DNA of 46,612 nucleotides from Gammaproteobacteria bacterium SG8_30 (GCA_001303245.1 LJNS01000005.1:1-46612), one strand, 5' to 3'. Positions 25,745-34,951 are shown, counted from the stretch's first letter. Numbers and translations: made by a program. Notes: generated by a model from the letters alone, not told the origin.

Positions 25745-26317
25745 ATGACCGACCGGGAGCGGCAGAAGAGGCGCTCGAATGCCCGGCTGGCCGGCCGGCT
25801 GCTGCTGATGGCGGCCGGCAGCTTCGCCTTCGGCTACGCGCTCGTGCCGCTCTACGACGTGTTCTGCGAAGTCACCGGCATCGGCTCGCGCGACCGCCTG
25901 ACGCAGGCTGCCGTGGTGGAGGCCTTCGGTCCGGACGTGTCGCGGACCGTGGTCGTGGAATTCGTCTCCTCGACGCCCGGCACCGGGGACTGGGAGTTTC
26001 ACCCGAACGTGGCGAGCATGGAGGTTCACCCCGGCCAGCTGTACGAGACGACCTTCCACGCCCGCAACCTGACCGGCCGCGAGATCATCGGCCAGGCGGT
26101 GCCGAGCGTCTCGCCGGCCCGAGCCGCACGTTACTTCCAGAAGACGGAGTGCTTCTGCTTTACACCGCAGCACTTCGAGACCGACGAGGTCAAGGACATG
26201 CCGGTGCGCTTCATCGTGGGCCGGGACCTCCCGACGGGCGTCGACCGGCTGACGCTTTCCTACTCGTTCTTCGACAGCGGACGGTTCGCCCGGCAGGGCG
26301 CCGCCGACAACGGCTGA
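25745..26317 (+). CDS. ctaG: Cytochrome c oxidase assembly protein CtaG/Cox11
   Basis: 190 residues. Cox11 delivers copper to CuB of subunit I. One N-terminal membrane helix (about 17-36) ends in the typical [13 protein letters not shown], and the periplasmic immunoglobulin-like domain carries the copper motif [10 protein letters not shown] with the CFCF pair. [15 protein letters not shown] and [17 protein letters not shown] are standard family segments. Full length, placed in the usual coxA-ctaG-coxC order. A 77-nt gap to coxC contains no gene. Confidence 0.96.
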   Translation: MTDRERQKRRSNARLAGRLLLMAAGSFAFGYALVPLYDVFCEVTGIGSRDRLTQAAVVEAFGPDVSRTVVVEFVSSTPGTGDWEFHPNVASMEVHPGQLYETTFHARNLTGREIIGQAVPSVSPARAARYFQKTECFCFTPQHFETDEVKDMPVRFIVGRDLPTGVDRLTLSYSFFDSGRFARQGAADNG

Positions 26318-26394
26318 CGAGACGACCGGCTCACGATCAGGCGACCACACCAACACCTACCGCAAGGGCGAATGCCTCCACGGGGAACTCACTG

Positions 26395-27291
26395 ATGGCA
26401 CACGCGGCTCACGCTCACGATCCGAACAAGTACTACATCCCGCACGGCAGCAACCTGCCGTTCTTCGGGTCGGTCTCGCTCTTCGTGCTGATGGCGGGAG
26501 CGGCACTCTTCCTCTCCGGCGTCGGCGGGGGCGGCTGGATCCTGCTGGTCGGGCTCGTGCTGCTGGCCGCACTGTTCTTCCTGTGGTTCGGCACGGTCAT
26601 TTCCGAGAACCAGGCCGGCATCTACAACATGCAGGTCGACCGGTCGTTTCGCATGGGGATGATGTGGTTCATCTTCTCGGAGGTCATGTTCTTCGCGGCC
26701 TTCTTTGGTGCGCTGTTCTACGCCCGGCAGCTGTCCCTGCCCTGGCTGGGCGGCGACGGCGGCAAGGCCGTTACCAGCCTGCTGCACCCTGGCTTCGAGG
26801 CGACCTGGCCGTACGGCGCCAACGGGCCGGCGGCGCTCGGGCCCAACGAGGGCGGCGAGTTCGAGGTCATGCACGCCTGGGGACTGCCGGCGCTCAACAC
26901 CGCGTTGCTGCTCACTTCCGGCGTGACCATCACCGTCGCCCACCATGCGCTGAAGGAGAACAAGCGCGGCATCCTGAACGTCTTCCTGGCGCTGACGTTC
27001 ATCCTGGGCTTCATCTTCCTGGGCGTGCAAGCCTACGAGTACCATCACGCCTGGACGGAGCTCGGCCTGCAGCTCGGCACCGGTGTGTACGGCTCGACCT
27101 TCTTCATGCTGACGGGCTTCCACGGCCTGCACGTGACCGTCGGCGCCATCATGCTGCTCGTGATCTGGCTGCGCTGCCTGAAAGGCCACTTCACGCCCGA
27201 GCGCCACTTCGCCTTCGAGGGCGTGGCCTGGTACTGGCACTTCGTCGACGTCGTCTGGCTCGGCCTGTTCGTTTTCGTCTACTGGCTCTAG
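26395..27291 (+). CDS. coxC: Cytochrome c oxidase subunit III
   Basis: 298 residues with seven membrane helices. Subunit III stabilises the catalytic core and supports proton uptake. Recognisable parts are KYYIPHGSNLPFF at the N-terminus, RMGMMWFIFSEVMFFAAFFGALFY, NTALLLTSGVT, HALKENKRG, GFHGLHVTVGAI and AWYWHFVDVVWLGLF at the end. The ATG at 26395 gives the family start; the frame is open back to 26149, but that part lies in ctaG. It is the last gene of this cox block and is followed by a perfect hairpin at 27323-27348. Confidence 0.97.
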   Translation: MAHAAHAHDPNKYYIPHGSNLPFFGSVSLFVLMAGAALFLSGVGGGGWILLVGLVLLAALFFLWFGTVISENQAGIYNMQVDRSFRMGMMWFIFSEVMFFAAFFGALFYARQLSLPWLGGDGGKAVTSLLHPGFEATWPYGANGPAALGPNEGGEFEVMHAWGLPALNTALLLTSGVTITVAHHALKENKRGILNVFLALTFILGFIFLGVQAYEYHHAWTELGLQLGTGVYGSTFFMLTGFHGLHVTVGAIMLLVIWLRCLKGHFTPERHFAFEGVAWYWHFVDVVWLGLFVFVYWL

Positions 27292-27322
27292 CTGCCCGAC
27301 GGCTGACCTCGCTTCCCGGCAA

Positions 27323-27348
27323 GGGCCGCGGCAGGAATGCCGCGGCCC
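27323..27348 (+). terminator. Hairpin after coxC
   Basis: GGGCCGCGGCA (27323-27333) and TGCCGCGGCCC (27338-27348) form a perfect 11-bp stem with a GGAA loop, 32 nt after the coxC stop. The following sequence (TCGTCGTT) is only weakly T-rich. A likely operon end, separating the cox genes from the unrelated block that follows. Confidence 0.75.
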
Positions 27349-27411
27349 TCGTCGTTGGACGGTATCGGAGTTGTACCAGCCACGCAGGTACCCGGCGTGC
27401 TTGCTGCCCGG

Positions 27412-27497
27412 CGTGCCGTCTTGCTCGGGGTGTCCCCCGCTCGCTCCGGGTCGATCTGAGTCGCTCGCCGGGGGACACCCACCTCGCGTCCGGCACG
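27412..27497. repeat. Palindrome in the gap after coxC
   Basis: GGGTGTCCCCC (27428-27438) pairs perfectly with GGGGGACACCC (27470-27480), and an outer pair CGTGCCG (27412-27418) and CGGCACG (27491-27497) encloses it. It lies beside copy 2 of the larger dispersed repeat. Together these fill most of the 448-bp gap 27292-27739, in which I see no gene. Confidence 0.7.
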
Positions 27498-27616
27498 CAT
27501 GTGAGGTACTGCCTGCCGTTCCCGCCTCGCGGCCGAGGTGGCGCGGTGTCTGCGAGACCGAGCGAGTATCGGGGAGCGAATCGAGCGGACACCGCGCCGG
27601 ATCCCGGCCGCGAGGC
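27455..27616 (-). repeat. Palindromic dispersed repeat, copy 2
   Basis: Reverse-complement copy of the element at 601-762. The core 27505-27616 matches nearly exactly, including mirrored arms (GCCTCGCGGCC, and GCAGACACCGCGCC with one change). Similarity fades towards 27455. It lies just before the deoxynucleoside kinase gene. Confidence 0.75.
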
Positions 27617-27739
27617 ATGGTCATGGTCGGCGGAGGAAGGCGGGCCGGCCGCCACGCCAGGCTGTGCCGGTCCGGGTGAGATCCCCGGACAAGAGGCTTG
27701 CGCCGCAAGCGAGACGCGCGCGCCCGGTAGACTGGCGCC

Positions 27740-28354
27740 ATGGCCGAGCGCAAGTTCATCGCCATCGCGGGCAACATCGGCGCCGGCAAGACCGAGCTGA
27801 CCGAGTTCCTGTGCAGCCGCTACGGGCTCACGCCGTTCTACGAGCCCAACGACGAGAACCCTTACCTCGCCGACTTCTACGACGACATGAGGACCTGGGC
27901 CTTCCGGTCGCAGCTCTTCTTCCTGACGCACAAGTTCCGGCTGCACCTGGCGCTGCAGGACGAGCCCGGCACCGTCATCCAGGACCGCACGATCTACGAG
28001 GACGCCGAGATCTTCGCGCGCAACTTGTTCCGCCAGCGGCTGATCGACAAGCGCGATTTCGACACCTACTGGGAGCTATACCAGAGCATACGGCGCGCGC
28101 TGCGGCCGCCGGACCTGATGATCCAGCTGCGCTGCCCGGTGCGCACGCTGCGCCGGCGCATCCGGGCCCGCGGCCGTGCCTTCGAGCGGAACATCCCCGC
28201 ACCCTATCTCCGCAGGCTGAACGGCTTGTACGAGGACTGGTTCGCGAGCTACAACCTGTCTCCGGCGCTGGTGCTCGAGACCGACAAGCTCGACTACCTG
28301 ACCGACCTGGTCGACTATGTCGACCTGCTGGATCGCATCGAACAGTACCTTTAG
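27740..28354 (+). CDS. Deoxynucleoside kinase family protein
   Basis: 204 residues. It phosphorylates deoxynucleosides to feed the dNTP pool; bacterial members usually act on deoxyadenosine or deoxyguanosine. The P-loop GNIGAGKT is at 11-18, the DRS-like motif appears as DRTIYEDAEIF (82-92), and RCPVRTLRRRIRARGR is the arginine-rich lid. The FYEPNDENPYL segment after the P-loop matches the dAK/dGK group. Substrate preference cannot be told from sequence. The ATG at 27740 lacks a strong ribosome site. Followed at 12 nt by the peptidase gene. Confidence 0.88.
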   Translation: MAERKFIAIAGNIGAGKTELTEFLCSRYGLTPFYEPNDENPYLADFYDDMRTWAFRSQLFFLTHKFRLHLALQDEPGTVIQDRTIYEDAEIFARNLFRQRLIDKRDFDTYWELYQSIRRALRPPDLMIQLRCPVRTLRRRIRARGRAFERNIPAPYLRRLNGLYEDWFASYNLSPALVLETDKLDYLTDLVDYVDLLDRIEQYL

Positions 28355-28366
28355 GCGAGTCAAGCC

Positions 28367-29947
28367 ATGTCCGACCACAAGCTGAAGACCCGGGACCCGG
28401 CCGCCACCGAGCCGCAGCAACTGAGCGTAGCCGCCGCGCGGCCCACGAAGGGATCCGTGACGGAGCACACCGTCTCGACGCCCGGCGGTCCGGTCTCCTT
28501 CCGTGCAACGGCCGACTGGGTAGTGCTGCGCAAGCTGGAAAAGCCCGTCGCCGAGATCTTCCACGTCTACTACGGAAGGCTCGCTGAAGGACCGGCTGGC
28601 GCCGCCGCCGTCGACCGTCCCGTGACGTTCGTCTTCAACGGCGGGCCCGGCGCGGCATCGGCCTACCTGCACGTCGGCGCACTCGGCCCGCGCCGTGTCG
28701 AGTTCGCTCCGGACGGCACGCTGTTGCCGCCGCCGGCGCGCCTCGTGGACAACGAGTCGACCTGGCTGGCCTTTACCGACCTGGTCTTCGTCGACCCGGT
28801 CGGCACGGGCTTCAGCCGCACGGTCGCCGCCGACGGCGCCTCCGTGCCGCCGCCGGCCGACAAGCCACCAGCGGCGAAGCACGCCACGGATGATCCGAAG
28901 GAGAAGGACAAGGAGAGCGACGAGTTCTTCAAGGTCAATCGCGACCTCGAGTCGATCTGCGAATTCATCTCGAAGTTTCTGTCGAAGCACAAGCTCTGGT
29001 CGCGCCCGGTGTTCATCGTCGGCGAGTCCTACGGCGGCTTTCGCGTGGGCAAGCTGGCGCGCAAGCTGCAGCAGGGATTCGGCGTCGGCTTGAATGGCGC
29101 GATCCTGATCTCGCCTGCGCTGGAGCTGTCGCTGCTCGACGGCTCCGACTACGACATCCTGATGTGGTCGGACGTGTTTCCGTCACAGGTCGCCGCTGCC
29201 GTCCACCACGGTCGTTCGCGTTCCCTGGCTGCCGGTCTCGAGCCCGGGGAGTTCCTGCCGGAGGTGGAGCGGTTCGCGTGCAACGAGCTGCTGCGGCTGC
29301 TGACCCTGGGCGAGGCGTTGCCCGACGAGGAAAGGCAGTCCATCGCCTCGAGGGCAGCCGCCTATCTCGGCCTGCCGGAAGCCTATGTGGCGCGGAAGGC
29401 CGCCCGCATCGCCCACACCCACTTCGCGCGCGAGCTGCTGCGGGGCGAGAAGAAAGTCGTCGGCCTGTACGACTCCACCATCACCGCCCACGACCCGTTC
29501 CCGGACCGCGACCTGTTCGAGGGCGCCGATCCTACGCTGTTCTCGCTCGATCGGGTCTTCAGTGGTGGCATCAACACGCTCGTCCGAGAGCAGCTGGCGG
29601 TGGAGACCGACCTGGACTATCACCTGCTGAGCCTCAAGGTGAACGAGTCCTGGAAGGTGGACGGCCGCAAGCATGCCTTCGAGTCGCAACTGGGAGCCAC
29701 CGACGACCTGCGGTACGCCATGGCGCTGAACCCCCACATGAAGGTGATGATCACGCACGGCTACCACGACCTGGTGACTCCATACTTCTCCTCGAACCGG
29801 CTGGTCGGACTGATGAAGCTGGCTCCCGAGCTCCGGCAGAACCTGACGGTGCGCCACTTCAGCGGCGGCCACATGTTCTATGCATGGGAGAAGTCGCGAG
29901 CGGCGTTTCACTCCGCCGCCGCCGAGTTCTACCGCTCGGCCCTGTAG
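28367..29947 (+). CDS. S10-type serine carboxypeptidase-like protein
   Basis: 526 residues, alpha/beta hydrolase of the S10 carboxypeptidase group. Motifs: FNGGPGAAS (about 88-96), typical S10 oxyanion region; VDPVGTGFSRT; nucleophile VGESYGGF with S221; acid in HGYHDLVTPY (D468); base in FSGGHMFY (H502). A Pro/Lys/Glu-rich insert (about residues 160-190) lies between the core blocks. I see no signal peptide, so it appears cytoplasmic, unlike eukaryotic S10 enzymes. The substrate is unknown; bacterial homologues are annotated as peptidase S10. It may share a transcript with the kinase gene upstream, but no functional link is evident. Confidence 0.88.
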   Translation: MSDHKLKTRDPAATEPQQLSVAAARPTKGSVTEHTVSTPGGPVSFRATADWVVLRKLEKPVAEIFHVYYGRLAEGPAGAAAVDRPVTFVFNGGPGAASAYLHVGALGPRRVEFAPDGTLLPPPARLVDNESTWLAFTDLVFVDPVGTGFSRTVAADGASVPPPADKPPAAKHATDDPKEKDKESDEFFKVNRDLESICEFISKFLSKHKLWSRPVFIVGESYGGFRVGKLARKLQQGFGVGLNGAILISPALELSLLDGSDYDILMWSDVFPSQVAAAVHHGRSRSLAAGLEPGEFLPEVERFACNELLRLLTLGEALPDEERQSIASRAAAYLGLPEAYVARKAARIAHTHFARELLRGEKKVVGLYDSTITAHDPFPDRDLFEGADPTLFSLDRVFSGGINTLVREQLAVETDLDYHLLSLKVNESWKVDGRKHAFESQLGATDDLRYAMALNPHMKVMITHGYHDLVTPYFSSNRLVGLMKLAPELRQNLTVRHFSGGHMFYAWEKSRAAFHSAAAEFYRSAL

Positions 29948-29997
29948 CCCCGCCGGAGTCGGCCGGCCACGAGCGCCGGCCACCGGCGGACGCTGGC

Positions 29998-31089
29998 TCA
30001 GGTGAGGCTGCGGGCGCCGCCGCTCGAGGCGACCTGGACGGCTTGTCCGGCGCTCAGCCGCTCGCCGCCGCGGACCACGACGCGGTCTCCGCCCGACAGA
30101 CCCTCGAGCACCTCGACCCGCGCCGCATCGCCGTTGCCCAGTCGCACCGGCACGCGCTCGGCCACGTCGTCCTGGCCCACGCGGAACACGTGTGCGCCGT
30201 CCGCCCGGACGATCACCGCATCCCGCGGCACGATCACCGCTGACGCGGACGTTACCGACGGCAACTCCACCCGCACGGCCGACCCTATGGGCCAGCGGCC
30301 TCTGGAGAGTGCGATCCGGAGCTCCAGCATCCGCGAGCGCTCGTCGCCGACCGGCACCACGGCGCGGATCCTGCTGCCCTCGGTCGCCCCCGCGCCCATG
30401 ACTCGCACCTCGTGGCCCGCCTTCAGGTGCATGGCCTCGGCCACCGGTGCCCGCGCCACGACCTCGACGCTGTCGGTGTCGGTCAGCCGCAGCACCTCGA
30501 CGCCCGGCGCCACGAACTCGCCGAGCTGACGCAGGCGCTCCACCACGTGGCCCGGAAACGGCGCGCGCAAGGTGCCGCGCGCGATGTCGTGCCGCGTCCG
30601 GTCGCCTGCGACGTGGGCCTGCTCGAGCTCCTGCCGCGCCATCGCCAGCCGCGCGGCCGCCTCGTCGATCTGGCTGCGCGAGGCGATGCCCGCGCCGAGC
30701 GTCTCGAGCCGCTCGAGCTGCGTCTCGAGCAGCCCGACGTTGGCCGCCAGGCGCCGAACCTGAGCCTCATTTTCGCGCAGCTCGAGCTGCAGCGTCGTCG
30801 TGTCGACGCGCGCGAGTGCGGCGCCCCGGCTCACCGTGCTCCCAGGCTCGGCGACCCAGGTGAGCCGCCCGGCGATCTCGGCGGCGAGCCGCGCGTCGTT
30901 GCGGCTCACCACCGTGCCCGTCGCCGTCCTGGTGGCCTCCACGCTGCCGGCAACCGCCCGGGCGATCGTGACCGGCACCGGCGGCGGTGCGGCCTGCCCT
31001 TCGGCCAGGCCGACGGCACCGGCAAGCGAAACCATGGTTGCTGCGAGGCAGGCCACCGCGGCCCGTCTTGTCCTTACCGTACTCGTCAT
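29998..31089 (-). CDS. RND efflux periplasmic adaptor subunit
   Basis: 363 residues. A membrane fusion protein linking an inner-membrane RND pump to an outer-membrane channel. A signal peptide (about 1-31) ends near LAEGQA; a lipoyl/beta-barrel part (VTIARAVAGSVEATRTATGTV) is followed by an alpha-hairpin (about 95-175, ELRENEAQVRRLAANVGLLE) and the beta-barrel and membrane-proximal domains (APVAEAMHLKAG, then GGDRVVVRGGERLSAGQAV). No lipobox cysteine is visible. It is downstream of, and overlaps by 4 nt, the RND pump gene, an order reversed from the common adaptor-first layout. No TolC-type gene is in the window. Confidence 0.92.
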   Translation of the reverse strand: MTSTVRTRRAAVACLAATMVSLAGAVGLAEGQAAPPPVPVTIARAVAGSVEATRTATGTVVSRNDARLAAEIAGRLTWVAEPGSTVSRGAALARVDTTTLQLELRENEAQVRRLAANVGLLETQLERLETLGAGIASRSQIDEAAARLAMARQELEQAHVAGDRTRHDIARGTLRAPFPGHVVERLRQLGEFVAPGVEVLRLTDTDSVEVVARAPVAEAMHLKAGHEVRVMGAGATEGSRIRAVVPVGDERSRMLELRIALSRGRWPIGSAVRVELPSVTSASAVIVPRDAVIVRADGAHVFRVGQDDVAERVPVRLGNGDAARVEVLEGLSGGDRVVVRGGERLSAGQAVQVASSGGARSLT

Positions 31090-34000
31090 GCTGCCTCCCC
31101 GATGGCGCGCGCCGGCGCTGCTGCCGGTGCCCGCGCCTGCGCCGGTGCCGCCTCGCCGAGGCGCAGCAGCGCGGGCAACAGCACCAGCATGAAGACCGTG
31201 TTGACCACCATGCCGCCGGCGATCACCGTCGCCAGCCCGCGATAAAGCGCGGTGCCCGGTCCCGGCACCAGCACGAGCGGCATCAGGCCGAACAGCGTAG
31301 TGAGCGAGGTCGCGAGGATCGGTCGCGCGCGGTCCGCGAGCGCGACCCTCACGGCCTCGCGGCGGTCGAGACCCTCCCGTTCCCCGGCACGCGTCCGGTC
31401 CACGAGCAGGATCGCGTTGTTGACGACCAGGCCCATCAGGATGATGAAGCCCACCATGGTCAGCAGGTCGAGGGTCTGGTGGCCGAACAGGTCGAGCAGC
31501 CGGATGCCGGCCACGCCACCGAAGCCGGCGAGCGGCACGGTGAGCATGACGAGCAGGCTGTCGCGCGGCGAACGGAACAGCGCCGCCATCAGCAGGAACA
31601 GCACGACGAGCGCCAGCGCCAGGTTGCCGCGCATGTTCTCGAGCGCCGTCGCCAGGCTGCCCGCGTCCCCGGCATAGCGGATGCTGCCGTCCGCCGGCAG
31701 CAGCGCCTGCAGCTGCGGCCCGACCTCGAGCTGCAGTACGTCCATCGCCTGCTGCAGCGACATGCCGGGAGGCGGCAGGACGTTGAGGCCCACGGTCCGG
31801 CGCCCGTCGACCCGCCGCAGGCCGCCCGCTCCGACGGTGGCCTCGATGCGGACGAGTTCCCCGAGTGGCACCACCGCGCCAGACGGGGTCGCCACCGGCA
31901 GCGTGGCCAGCGCCTCGGGACTGTCCCAGGCTCCCCCCCGCAGGATCATGTCGAGCCGGCGCTCGCCGTCGAAGTGCTCCCCGACCCAGGCGCCGTCACC
32001 GAGCGCGCGGATCACCGTGCCGAGATCCGACCGCCGCCAGCCGAGCTCGCTGATCCGGCGGTCGTCCGGATAGAGCCGCAACTCCGGCTCGGACAGCTCG
32101 AGCGGCTGGAAGGACTGCACCTGCGCGCCTGGCAGTTGCTCGCGGATCACCTGCTGGGCGGTGCGGGCCGCCGGCAGCAGCGACTCGAAGTCGGAGGACT
32201 GCAGCCGGACCTCGATGTTGCGGCCGTCGCCGAAGCCGCCGAAGAGGTTGCCCTGCTGCGAGAAGACCTGCACGTCCGGAAAGCCGGCCGTGATCTCCTC
32301 GCGCACGATGCGCCCGAGCTCGTCGATCCGCGCGGGATCGGCCGGGCGCACGCCGATGGCCCCGCCGCCGGGAAATATCAGCACGTAGTAATTCTTGAGC
32401 GCCGGCTCGCGCTCGCCGCGGAGGTAGGGCTCGAGCCTGCCGACGATCGGGTCGACGACCTCACGCTCGATGGCCTCCACGTTCATGCCGGGCGGGAACT
32501 GGAAGAAGCCGTCGATGGCGTCCCGCTTGACGGGCGGCAGGTAGTCGAGCGGCGGCAGCAGCAGCCAGGCGAGCGCCACCGGGGCCGCGAGCAGGCCGGC
32601 AATGACCGCGGTCCTTCGCCCGTGCCCGTCGGTCGAGGCGACCAGTCGCGTCGCGAGGCGCTCCGTCCACGGACGTCGCTGCCGCGACCTGAGCCCCGGC
32701 CTGAGCCAGCGTGCCGCCGCCGCGGGAAGCACCGTCGCCGCCGTCACCAGGGACACGCCTACGGCGACCGCGATCGTCATGGCGAGGTCGGCGAACAACT
32801 GGCCTTCGACATTGCGCATGAAAAGCACCGGCAGGAAAACGATCACCGTGGTGACCGTCGAGGCGAGCAGCGCCGGCCACACCTGCGAGGCGCCTGCGAG
32901 CGCGGCCTCGCGGGGCGGCGCGCCCCGTTCACGCCGGGCGACGATGGCCTCGAGCATGACGATGGCCGCGTCGAGCGTCATGCCGACCGCGAAGGCGATG
33001 CCCGCGATGGAGATGACGTTGAGCGTCCTGCCGGTCGCGAGCAGCACGACGAGCGTGGCCAGCACGCACACGGGGATGGCCAGAGCGACGAGCAGCGTTG
33101 CCCGCACCTGCCGGAGGAACAGCCACAGCACGCCGACCGCGAGCAGCACGCCGAGCAGCAGGTTGCCGGTCACCATGCCGACGGCGCGGTTGATGAACAC
33201 CGAGGGATCGAACGACTGCTCGATGCTGAGACCCATCGCCGCCAGTGGCCCCTGGCGCAGCGACGCCACCTCGTCCTTCACGGCGGCGAGCGTTCCGAGG
33301 ACGTCGGCACCCGGTTCCTTGATGACCTGCACACCGATCGCCGGGTTGCCGTTCTGCACCGCCAGCGAATCCCGGTCGCCGCGGGTGACGTGGATCGAGG
33401 CCACGTCCTCGAGCCGCACGGGCCGGCCCTCGCGCCACTCGAGCACGAGACCACCCAGCTCGGCCGGATCGTAGCGTCCGGCGAAACGCAGCGTGTACTG
33501 TCGCCGGCCCAGCTCTGCGAAGCCCGCCGACACGTCGTCCGCCGCACCGGCCAGCGCAACGACCGACGGGATCTGGACGCCGAGTTCCGCCATCCGGTAC
33601 GGATCGAACTCGATCCGCAGCTCGTCCGGCGCACCGGCTCGGAAGTTGACGGCCCCGACGCCGGGAATCGCCTCGAGCCGTCCGCGCAGGAGCTCCTCGA
33701 CGTCGCGGCGATAGCTCTCCACCGGGCCCGGCGTACCGGGGCGTAGCTGGACGAAGAACCAGGAGAGCGTCTCGTTGGGACCGCCGCCGCCGTTGTCACC
33801 GAGCGAGATGGCCGGCGCTTCCGCGTCCCGCGGCAGCGGCGGCAGCTGGTTCATCCGGCCGACGACGTCGACCAGCGTACGGGGCATGTCGGTGCCGACA
33901 GCGAATCGAAGGTTCACGTAGGCGCCGCCGGGACCGGCGAAGGCGTTCAGTTCCTCGAGGCCCGGCAGCCCGCGAAGGGCGCGTTCCTGAGGCTCGATCA

Positions 34001-34187
34001 GCTGTGCTTCGACCTCGGCGGGCGCGGCCGCCCGCCACGCGGTGAAGATCGAGATCACCGGCTCGTCGATGTCCGGAAACAGCTGCACCGGCATCCGCGA
34101 GAGACTGACGACGCCCAGCACGAACACCAGGCCCACGGCCAGCGCCACCGCCAGCGGATTCTGCAGGGATGCCTGGGTCAGTTTCAT
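31086..34187 (-). CDS. RND efflux transporter permease
   Basis: 1033 residues, the usual RND length, taking the ATG at 34187 (MKLTQASLQNPLAVALAV); the frame is open further upstream to 34421, but that part is low-complexity and no SD is seen. It exports substrates by proton antiport. Twelve helices and two large periplasmic loops are apparent. The TM4 relay reads GMTLDAAIVMLEA, with one Asp where AcrB has two, and TM10 reads GLVVNNAILLVD, with Asn at the AcrB lysine position, so it is not an AcrB-like HAE1 pump; such variants are common in other RND groups. Substrate cannot be told. It forms an operon with the adaptor at 29998 and is divergent from the phosphoribosyltransferase gene. Confidence 0.92.
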   Translation of the reverse strand: MKLTQASLQNPLAVALAVGLVFVLGVVSLSRMPVQLFPDIDEPVISIFTAWRAAAPAEVEAQLIEPQERALRGLPGLEELNAFAGPGGAYVNLRFAVGTDMPRTLVDVVGRMNQLPPLPRDAEAPAISLGDNGGGGPNETLSWFFVQLRPGTPGPVESYRRDVEELLRGRLEAIPGVGAVNFRAGAPDELRIEFDPYRMAELGVQIPSVVALAGAADDVSAGFAELGRRQYTLRFAGRYDPAELGGLVLEWREGRPVRLEDVASIHVTRGDRDSLAVQNGNPAIGVQVIKEPGADVLGTLAAVKDEVASLRQGPLAAMGLSIEQSFDPSVFINRAVGMVTGNLLLGVLLAVGVLWLFLRQVRATLLVALAIPVCVLATLVVLLATGRTLNVISIAGIAFAVGMTLDAAIVMLEAIVARRERGAPPREAALAGASQVWPALLASTVTTVIVFLPVLFMRNVEGQLFADLAMTIAVAVGVSLVTAATVLPAAAARWLRPGLRSRQRRPWTERLATRLVASTDGHGRRTAVIAGLLAAPVALAWLLLPPLDYLPPVKRDAIDGFFQFPPGMNVEAIEREVVDPIVGRLEPYLRGEREPALKNYYVLIFPGGGAIGVRPADPARIDELGRIVREEITAGFPDVQVFSQQGNLFGGFGDGRNIEVRLQSSDFESLLPAARTAQQVIREQLPGAQVQSFQPLELSEPELRLYPDDRRISELGWRRSDLGTVIRALGDGAWVGEHFDGERRLDMILRGGAWDSPEALATLPVATPSGAVVPLGELVRIEATVGAGGLRRVDGRRTVGLNVLPPPGMSLQQAMDVLQLEVGPQLQALLPADGSIRYAGDAGSLATALENMRGNLALALVVLFLLMAALFRSPRDSLLVMLTVPLAGFGGVAGIRLLDLFGHQTLDLLTMVGFIILMGLVVNNAILLVDRTRAGEREGLDRREAVRVALADRARPILATSLTTLFGLMPLVLVPGPGTALYRGLATVIAGGMVVNTVFMLVLLPALLRLGEAAPAQARAPAAAPARAIGEAA

Positions 34188-34348
34188 CCGGAGGCCACCG
34201 GGAATGGCGTGGAGACCGATACGGCCCATTCTAGGCGTCACGCGGGCGCCAGCCGCACGGCCTGCCGCGGTCACGTCTCGGCTCGTCGCATCCCTCCGGC
34301 GACCGCCCGGGCAAGGCAGACCGGGCCGTGAGCGCGTAGAATCCGGGG

Positions 34349-34939
34349 ATGAATCCCGATCCTTTCCTCGAGCCGGCGAGCGGCTTGCAGACGCTTCCGC
34401 GCGGTGCCCGCCTCGTCGCATCCGGGCTCGACATCGAGCGCGCGCTTGCGCGCCTCGCCGCCGAGATCGCGGCCGATCTGGCGGGCACGCGGCCCGTCGT
34501 CGTCACGATCATGAACGGAGGCCTGGTCTTCGCAGGCAGGCTGCTCACGCAGCTTCCCTTCCCGCTCGAGTGCGACTACATCCACGTGAGGCGCTACGGC
34601 CGCTCCACCCACGGAGGCGAGCTCGAGTGGATTGCCGGGCCTCACGTGGACGTACGCGATCGCGTCGTGTTGTTGCTCGACGACATCCTCGACGAGGGAC
34701 GCACGCTGGCCGTGGTGAAGCAGGCCCTGGAAGCGCGGGGTGCGCGGGCGGTCCGGATCGCCGCGTTCGCGCTCAAGCAGCGCCCGGAGCCGCCGGCGGT
34801 CGCGGCCGACTACGTGGGGATCGCGGTCCCCGACCTGTTCGTGTTCGGCTTCGGCATGGACGTGGACGGCGAGTTCCGCAACCTTCCGGCGGTCTACGCA
34901 CTGCCGCCGGAAGGGCCCGGCGGTGCCGTCGAGGCCTGA
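34349..34939 (+). CDS. Hypoxanthine-guanine phosphoribosyltransferase-type protein
   Basis: 196 residues. It should salvage hypoxanthine or guanine with PRPP to IMP or GMP. The PRPP signature VLLLDDILDEGRT is at 107-119, TIMNGGLVFAGRLL (about 53-66) is the PPi loop, YIHVRRYGRSTHGG follows it and carries the flexible-loop residues, and FVFGFGMDVDGEFRNLP is the conserved C-terminal base-binding part of the HGPRT family. An N-terminal extension of about 25 residues precedes the fold. A 161-bp gap from the RND gene on the other strand probably holds both promoters; none can be assigned. Confidence 0.88.
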   Translation: MNPDPFLEPASGLQTLPRGARLVASGLDIERALARLAAEIAADLAGTRPVVVTIMNGGLVFAGRLLTQLPFPLECDYIHVRRYGRSTHGGELEWIAGPHVDVRDRVVLLLDDILDEGRTLAVVKQALEARGARAVRIAAFALKQRPEPPAVAADYVGIAVPDLFVFGFGMDVDGEFRNLPAVYALPPEGPGGAVEA

Positions 34940-34951
34940 GCCGATGCGGCG

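Noticed and set aside
30987-33746. Long open frame of 919 codons on the + strand opposite the RND pump
   Set aside because: It is the reverse of a highly GC-rich, strongly conserved RND gene; its Arg/His/Asp-rich low-complexity translation has no family features.
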